Source of the DNA: Pseudomonas sp. CFBP 13711
GTDB lineage: Bacteria > Pseudomonadota > Gammaproteobacteria > Pseudomonadales > Pseudomonadaceae
Assembly: GCF_014842265.1 (NCBI RefSeq)
Contig: NZ_JACYVI010000010.1
Coordinates: 186,001-250,000 of the forward strand
Reading direction: 5' to 3'
DNA length: 64,000 bases
This document shows positions 59,514-64,000 of the stretch, one piece after another (the first letter of the stretch is position 1; every line of letters starts with the position of its first letter). Below the pieces are notes generated by a model, which saw only the letters and a list, made by a program, of their open reading frames with translations, was not told the DNA's origin and made no database searches. A program made the translations under genes and the position numbers.

Positions 59514-60824
59514 ATGGCCCACCATCCCGCCCCATTTCCTTTCAACGAGGAAGAGCGTGTCCTCTCGCTCGAACACCTGGACGTGCTGGACAGTGCCAAC
59601 GAAAAGGCATTCGACGACATCGTTCTACTGGCCACCACCTTGTGCGACGCGCCCATTGCGCTGGTGTCGCTGGTCGATCGGGAACGCCAGTGGTTCAAGG
59701 CCTGCGTGGGCCTCGGGGTGCAGGAAACCCATCGGGATCTGGCCTTCTGCGGCCATGCGATTCTTGATCCCGTGCAAGTGCTGGTCGTCGAAGACGCGGC
59801 CCTCGACCCTCGCTTCGCTTCCAGCCCGCTGGTGCTCGGCCCGCCTTTCATTCGTTTCTACGCAGGCGCGCCCATTGTCACGGACAGCGGCGTCGCATTG
59901 GGCACTGTCTGCGTGATCGACACGCGCGCCCGTCAGCTGAGCGAACGCCAATCCCTCGCCCTCCAGGCATTGGCCCGGCAGGCCGCGGCGCTGCTGGAAG
60001 CCCGCTTGCTGAGCAAACAACGTGAACGGCAGCTGGCGCAATTTCAGGATCAATTCCAGCAAGCCGAACAGAACCCGAGCGAAGTCACCCCGCTGCTGCA
60101 AAATTCCGGCTGCATCTCCTCGCTGGGCATGCTCACCGCAAGCATTGCCCATGACTTCAACAACCTGCTGCAGAGCGTCAGCGCTGCGTTTCAGTTGACC
60201 CGCCTGCGTTCCCGGAGGCCAGTGGACGTCGAGCGTTTCGCCGAGACCGGCCTGCAGGCCGTTGAGCAAGGCCGGCAGCTCATCAGTTATTTGATGTCGA
60301 GCGTGCGCGGTGACGGCCCTGAACTGATCTGCATCGATGTGACCGCACGCCTCCACGCCGCGCAGCCGTTGATGCGCCATTCGATGAGTGAAGGCATCGA
60401 CCTTGACTTCGATCTGGCGGAATGGGGCTGGGGCGTCCTCTGTGTCGAAGCCCAACTGCACGCGGTCGTGATGAACCTGCTCAGCAATGCCCGTGATGCG
60501 CTGAAGGGTTCCGGCCAGATTCGGGTGTCCACCCGCTGGGTGCATGTGGAGGATGATCTGTCGCTGCAACAGGGCGACTACCTTGTGGTCAGCGTCAGTG
60601 ACAACGGTCCTGGCATGCCTGCCGAGGTCGCGCGCCAGGTGTTCGAGCCTTTCTTCACCACCAAAGCGACAGGCGAAGGCACCGGGTTGGGGCTGGCTCA
60701 GGTCAAGGATTTCGCAATCAAATCGGGCGGTGACGCGCGCATCGAAACAGCGCCCGGGGCGGGGACGACGGTGAGTCTGTATCTGAGAATTCTGGGCTGT
60801 ATCGCCACGTCGGAAGCGGGTTGA
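59514..60824 (+). CDS. GAF-domain sensor histidine kinase
   Basis: The 436 residues from ATG 59514 start with a GAF domain of about 20-165 (EKAFDDIVLLATTLCDAPIALVSLVD and GTVCVIDTRARQLS). A coiled helix follows, then the phosphorylated H-box SIAHDFNNLLQ with H213, an HATPase domain with N-box NLLSNARDAL, and VSDNGPGMP and TGLGLAQVKDFA. No receiver or membrane segment is present, so it senses in the cytoplasm. The partner response regulator is not nearby. The start is uncertain because no clear Shine-Dalgarno is seen, and upstream starts overlap the LysR gene. Confidence 0.88.
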   Translation: MAHHPAPFPFNEEERVLSLEHLDVLDSANEKAFDDIVLLATTLCDAPIALVSLVDRERQWFKACVGLGVQETHRDLAFCGHAILDPVQVLVVEDAALDPRFASSPLVLGPPFIRFYAGAPIVTDSGVALGTVCVIDTRARQLSERQSLALQALARQAAALLEARLLSKQRERQLAQFQDQFQQAEQNPSEVTPLLQNSGCISSLGMLTASIAHDFNNLLQSVSAAFQLTRLRSRRPVDVERFAETGLQAVEQGRQLISYLMSSVRGDGPELICIDVTARLHAAQPLMRHSMSEGIDLDFDLAEWGWGVLCVEAQLHAVVMNLLSNARDALKGSGQIRVSTRWVHVEDDLSLQQGDYLVVSVSDNGPGMPAEVARQVFEPFFTTKATGEGTGLGLAQVKDFAIKSGGDARIETAPGAGTTVSLYLRILGCIATSEAG

Positions 60825-60885
60825 GCGGTGTGCTGATTCGCTGAACAAATCATCAGGCGCCGACATTTTTTTTACATTCACGCGT

Positions 60886-61060
60886 TATAGTGGCGGCCCT
60901 TGTTGGGGAGTAGCCTGCTCTGGACCCCGTGTCACAGAGCGTTCGTGTCAACATTCTCGGCGGCCTGCCGTGGCACGAACACCTTCGGGTTGGCGAGACC
61001 AACGATGCATCCATGCCTAAAGTCGGGCGTGTGGCTGCGTCGTTGACTCATTGCCCGACT
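60886..61060 (+). ncRNA. yybP-ykoY manganese riboswitch
   Basis: TATAGT at 60886-60891 is the likely -10 box and the leader begins near 60898. It contains the conserved TTGGGGAGTAGC core, a long central helix, and a GAGACCAACGAT segment, the two halves of the yybP-ykoY metal site. It ends in a perfect 8-bp hairpin, AGTCGGGC/GCCCGACT (61021-61028 with 61053-61060), next to the mntP ribosome binding site. Manganese binding is expected to open expression of mntP. Confidence 0.9.
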
Positions 61061-61071
61061 GGAACATAACC

Positions 61072-61638
61072 GTGAACCCGATTTCCCTCATCCTTCTTGC
61101 TTTGGCCATGTCCACGGACGCTTTCGCAGCGGCCATCGGTAAAGGCGCAAGCCTGCACAAGCCCCGTTTCATAGAAGCGTTGCGCACCGGCATCATCTTT
61201 GGCGTCATCGAAGGCATCACGCCCCTGATCGGCTGGCTGATCGGCCAGGCCGCCACGTCCTACGTCAAGAACTGGGATCACTGGATCGCCTTCACCCTGC
61301 TGGTGGTCCTCGGCGTGCACATGATCTACAACGGCCTCAAGCATGATGACGCCGAAGAAGAAAAACCCAATCAGCACTCCTTCCTGATATTGGCCGTGAC
61401 CGCTTTCGCCACCAGCATCGATGCGCTGGCCGTGGGCGTTGGCCTGGCCTTCGTCAACGTGAATATCCTGGTGGCTGCCGCGGCCATTGGTGTCGCCACG
61501 ACGGTCATGGTCACCATCGGCGTGATGCTGGGCCGCGTGCTGGGCACGGTGGTGGGCAAGCGCGCTGAAATCATCGGCGGCATTGTGCTGATGCTGGTTG
61601 GCGCGACGATTCTTTATGAGCATTTGTCGGCGGCGTAA
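61072..61638 (+). CDS. mntP: Manganese efflux pump MntP
   Basis: MntP (188 residues from GTG 61072) is an inner-membrane manganese exporter. Six membrane segments are visible, with family motifs LALAMSTDAFAAAIGKG near the start and AFATSIDALAVGVGLAF in the second half; the acidic residues are needed for metal transport. The length is exactly typical. A GGAAC lies about 9 bases before the GTG. Its leader is a manganese riboswitch, so regulation is by metal-dependent RNA folding. Confidence 0.96.
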   Translation: MNPISLILLALAMSTDAFAAAIGKGASLHKPRFIEALRTGIIFGVIEGITPLIGWLIGQAATSYVKNWDHWIAFTLLVVLGVHMIYNGLKHDDAEEEKPNQHSFLILAVTAFATSIDALAVGVGLAFVNVNILVAAAAIGVATTVMVTIGVMLGRVLGTVVGKRAEIIGGIVLMLVGATILYEHLSAA

Positions 61639-61648
61639 CGACGGAGTG

Positions 61649-61669
61649 AGCGCACGTGAACCGTGCGCT
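61649..61669 (+). terminator. Weak terminator candidate after mntP
   Basis: A perfect 8-bp stem AGCGCACG/CGTGCGCT with a TGAAC loop follows the mntP stop by 10 bases. There is no real T-run, only CTTCAGG. Confidence 0.45.
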
Positions 61670-61690
61670 TCAGGCCTCAAGACGGGAGGG

Positions 61691-62440
61691 TTAATACCCG
61701 ACGCCGCGCACGCCACCGGACGCCCTGATGGATTCACCGGTGACCCAATGGGAATCGCCGGAAGCCAAAAATACGGCCAGAGGTGCGATGTCCTCTGGCT
61801 CTCCGAAGCGTCCCAAAGGCGTACCCGCCAGTATTTTCTCTCCCAGCTCGCCCGCAAAGTGCCCGGCCGTTGCGGGCGTATTGGTGTGGCCCGGCAGGAT
61901 TGAGTTGACCCGGATACCACGCGGCCCCAGCTCTCTGGCCAGAGCAAAGCTCAAGGTGTCGACGGCGCCCTTGGTGGCCGAATAGACACTCGACGCCAGG
62001 TAGGGGTCGGTGCTCAGGATCGAGCTGATATTGATGATGCTTGCACCAGGCCCCATCAGCTTGACCGCTTCTCGCACGGCGAGCAGGTAGCCGAGGACGT
62101 TCAGGTTGAATTGCGTGTGGAAGGCTTCCTCGGTGAGGTCATCAATCATCTGGAACACCGCCACCCCTGCGTTATTGACCAGCACATCCAGCGTCCCGTA
62201 CTGCTCGCGGACGGTGTCAAACAGACGCGCGACGTCGGCCCCCTGACTCATGTCCGCTTGTATGGCGACGGCTGAACCGCCCTGGGCGGTGATGTGAGTG
62301 ACCACCGCCACGGCGTCGGCCTTGCTGGAGGCGTAGTTGACCATGACGGTGGCGCCCTGGGCAGCCAGCGCCTTGGCGATTCCGGCGCCGATGCCTTTCG
62401 AGGCGCCCGTGACCAGTGCGATTTTTCCGTTGAGTTTCAT
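61691..62440 (-). CDS. SDR family oxidoreductase
   Basis: The 249 residues from ATG 62440 are a classical short-chain dehydrogenase: ALVTGASKGIGAGIAKAL (NADP site TGxxxGIG), NNAGVAVF, the catalytic Ser in ISSILS, YSATKGAVD (Y and K of the YxxxK pair) and a GRFGEPEDIAPLAVFLASGDSHWVTGE tail. It is divergent from the AraC-type gene at 62643 and is likely its target. The substrate is not known. Confidence 0.93.
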   Translation of the reverse strand: MKLNGKIALVTGASKGIGAGIAKALAAQGATVMVNYASSKADAVAVVTHITAQGGSAVAIQADMSQGADVARLFDTVREQYGTLDVLVNNAGVAVFQMIDDLTEEAFHTQFNLNVLGYLLAVREAVKLMGPGASIINISSILSTDPYLASSVYSATKGAVDTLSFALARELGPRGIRVNSILPGHTNTPATAGHFAGELGEKILAGTPLGRFGEPEDIAPLAVFLASGDSHWVTGESIRASGGVRGVGY

Positions 62441-62642
62441 ACCGTGACCTTCTTGAAATGAGATGTTGTTGAGCGTCGTCACTGTCCGTCGTCAGCACCG
62501 GTCGTGAATACCGGGCCTTGATCGAGCTGCGTGGCGCCAGTATTCGGCCAACCATCGGATAGCGTTTGCCGGTTGTTCGCACATTCTTGCCTGATCTTCT
62601 CAATTGGCTTGCCAGGTACCGCTATGTAGCCCACGGTGGGGG

Positions 62643-63548
62643 ATGGAAAATACAATTGCAGAACTGCGCCGTATCGTGATGAGCGGTCAGAACACTTGGA
62701 CCGACACCGGTCTGCCCCGCGTTGCAATGGTCTGCGCCGAGGCCTGCGCAGATCAGGTCTATCAGCCGATGCTGCATTTGGTGCTTCAGGGCACCAAGAC
62801 CTTGTCGATAGGCGAAGAGGTTTTTCGGTACACCGCAGGCCGGTATTTTCTGGTGCCGGTCGATGTGCCTGCCACGGGCCAGATCAGCGCCGCAGCGGCT
62901 GATTTACCCTATCTGGCCGTCAGCCTGACCCTGGACCTTGATGTCATTGCCACCCTGCTGATGGACGTGACCACAGCACCCGGGCCGGCGCGAAACGTGT
63001 GCTTCCAGGCTGTGGCTGCACCGGATGAAATGCTGGATGCATGGGTGCGGATGATGCGGCTGATTGATCGTCCCCATGACGCTGCCGTTCTGGCCCCGAT
63101 GATCGAACACGAGATTTTGTACCGCGCATTGCAGGGACCTCTGGGCGGTATCCTTCGTGACATGGCGCGGCCGGATGGTCGGATGGCCCAGATACGCCGT
63201 GTCACTCAGTGGATTCGTGAGCATTACACCGAGCCGTTCCGCGTCGAGCCTCTCGCACTGATGGCCGAAATGAGCGTTGCCGCCTTCTACCGGCATTTCA
63301 AGTCGGTCACGGCCATGACACCCATTCAGTATCAAAAACGCCTGCGCCTGTTACGAGCTCGCTGGTTACTGCTGTTCGATTCGCTGGACGCCACGACCAT
63401 TGCCTATAAGGTCGGCTACGAAAGCGCGTCGCAATTCAATCGCGAATACGCCCGGCTGTTTGGCCTGCCTCCCGTACGGGACGCCGCGCGGTTCAAATCG
63501 CCCCTCGCCACACAGGGCGAGACCACCGCGCCACCGGCAGCCTCATGA
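62643..63548 (+). CDS. AraC family transcriptional regulator
   Basis: The 301 residues from ATG 62643 have an AraC N-terminal ligand domain (YQPMLHLVLQGTKTLSIGEEVFRY, GRYFLVPVDVPATGQ) and a C-terminal double helix-turn-helix (VEPLALMAEMSVAAFYRHFKSVTAMTPIQYQKRLRL and then GYESASQFNREYARLFG). It resembles the YqhC group, whose members often activate oxidoreductase genes in response to aldehydes. It is divergent from the SDR gene, with a 202-base gap for promoters. Confidence 0.93.
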   Translation: MENTIAELRRIVMSGQNTWTDTGLPRVAMVCAEACADQVYQPMLHLVLQGTKTLSIGEEVFRYTAGRYFLVPVDVPATGQISAAAADLPYLAVSLTLDLDVIATLLMDVTTAPGPARNVCFQAVAAPDEMLDAWVRMMRLIDRPHDAAVLAPMIEHEILYRALQGPLGGILRDMARPDGRMAQIRRVTQWIREHYTEPFRVEPLALMAEMSVAAFYRHFKSVTAMTPIQYQKRLRLLRARWLLLFDSLDATTIAYKVGYESASQFNREYARLFGLPPVRDAARFKSPLATQGETTAPPAAS

Positions 63549-63554
63549 CCGCCA

Positions 63555-64000
63555 TTAACTGGCTGGCAGATCGGTAATGACCGTGCCTGCGATGCTCTGC
63601 GCAAACCTGCCGCCGAACACCTGAGACGGGGCCGAGAAACCTGCCCGCCGCTCACCGCCCAACACGCGGCGGGCAGCTTCAACCGCCGCCAGCGGCGTGT
63701 AGGTGTAGCCGTTGACGGTTTCTATGACAGACCGCGCCATCGAGCCATCCGCCCCGGTGATCTCAACCGCCGCGCGGGCGCGATGGGCATCACGCTCCGC
63801 CGCATTGGGGCCATCGGGAAGCAGTGAGAGGTCGCCCTCCGGGAACGCTTCGCCCGAGAGGTGGACATACATCGTGATGTCGGGAATGGCGGTCGCATGC
63901 CACGCGGTCACGAGATCTCCGAAAGAGAGCGGCACGCAGAGCAGCGGTCCCTGGCCGAAATCAAACTGACGCGGCTGTGCATGAGGTGTCGCGACCAGTT
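63555..64000 (-). CDS. Saccharopine dehydrogenase-like NADP-binding protein, partial
   Basis: Only the C-terminal ~147 residues lie in the window. In-frame coding continues past base 64,000, with PRQFDFGQGPLLCVPLSFGDLVTAWHATAIPDI at the junction. This resembles the C-terminal half of the saccharopine dehydrogenase-like NAD(P)-binding family, which are putative reductases. GTG 63935 is not the start. The gene ends 6 bases after the AraC stop, convergent. The N-terminal cofactor domain cannot be checked here. Confidence 0.72.
   Translation of the reverse strand, partial: LVATPHAQPRQFDFGQGPLLCVPLSFGDLVTAWHATAIPDITMYVHLSGEAFPEGDLSLLPDGPNAAERDAHRARAAVEITGADGSMARSVIETVNGYTYTPLAAVEAARRVLGGERRAGFSAPSQVFGGRFAQSIAGTVITDLPAS

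Noticed and set aside
1..64000. Search for integrase, transposase or prophage genes that could explain the immunity island
   Set aside because: None was recognised in the window. Mobility of the island can only be inferred from composition and duplications.

Overview
The window reads as a chromosomal segment of a fluorescent-group Pseudomonas. It is GC-rich and tightly packed, with frequent ATGA and TGATG overlaps and many GTG or TTG starts. It carries two Pseudomonas-type REP palindrome families: one built on a GTGGGAGC...GCTCGCGAA core, the other on a CCGGCTGAAGCCGG core. No plasmid, phage, insertion sequence, rRNA, tRNA or CRISPR array was seen. Species cannot be named from sequence reading alone.

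Region 1 (about 1-8,640) is a patchwork of small genes with visibly lower GC than the rest. It has three copies of an 87-residue family (A), three of a ~100-residue family (B), and one intact plus one broken copy of a third family (C). It also holds a CbrC-like protein, a Tsi6-like T6SS immunity protein, a small HD alarmone-hydrolase-like protein and several unrecognised membrane or soluble proteins. No toxin, VgrG, PAAR or Rhs gene lies among them. This looks like a stockpile of orphan immunity genes beside the T6SS locus and is the most interesting part of the window.

Region 2 (9,238-30,355) is a single-direction type VI secretion operon: unknown gene, tssB, tssC, tssE, tssF, tssG, tssH/clpV, tssJ, tssK, tssL, tssM, tagF, a second IcmF protein ending in an OmpA domain, hcp and tssA. 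The second IcmF protein may supply the peptidoglycan anchor that TssL lacks. A strong terminator sits between hcp and tssA. Spike genes and effectors are not in the window.

Region 3 (30,447-35,474) is a catabolic unit on the minus strand: LysR regulator, class III CoA-transferase, HMG-CoA-lyase-like enzyme, MFS transporter and a VOC protein. It suggests uptake, CoA activation and cleavage of a branched hydroxy-acid.

Region 4 (35,883-49,629) is mixed metabolism. It has a frameshifted chemoreceptor, an aldo/keto reductase with a DCC thiol protein, a 195-bp REP repeat array, an MFS transporter with a 2-hydroxyacid dehydrogenase, a NYN-LOTUS protein and an EthD protein. It also has a citrate-type transporter with an orphan periplasmic binding protein and LysR, a PPOX flavoprotein, a DUF2986 protein and a 111-bp REP repeat array that runs into the end of an XRE/MmyB-like regulator gene.

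Region 5 (49,729-64,000) begins with an NAD-dependent epimerase-like gene. A four-gene envelope glycosylation operon follows: UDP-uronate epimerase, polyprenyl-phosphate glycosyltransferase, LAB_N membrane protein and ArnT-like transferase. Next come a secreted delta-60/RTX protein with AlgE-like modules, an oxidoreductase and SnoaL pair divergent from a LysR gene, a GAF histidine kinase, and mntP behind a yybP-ykoY manganese riboswitch. The window closes with an SDR gene divergent from an AraC regulator and a truncated saccharopine-dehydrogenase-like gene.
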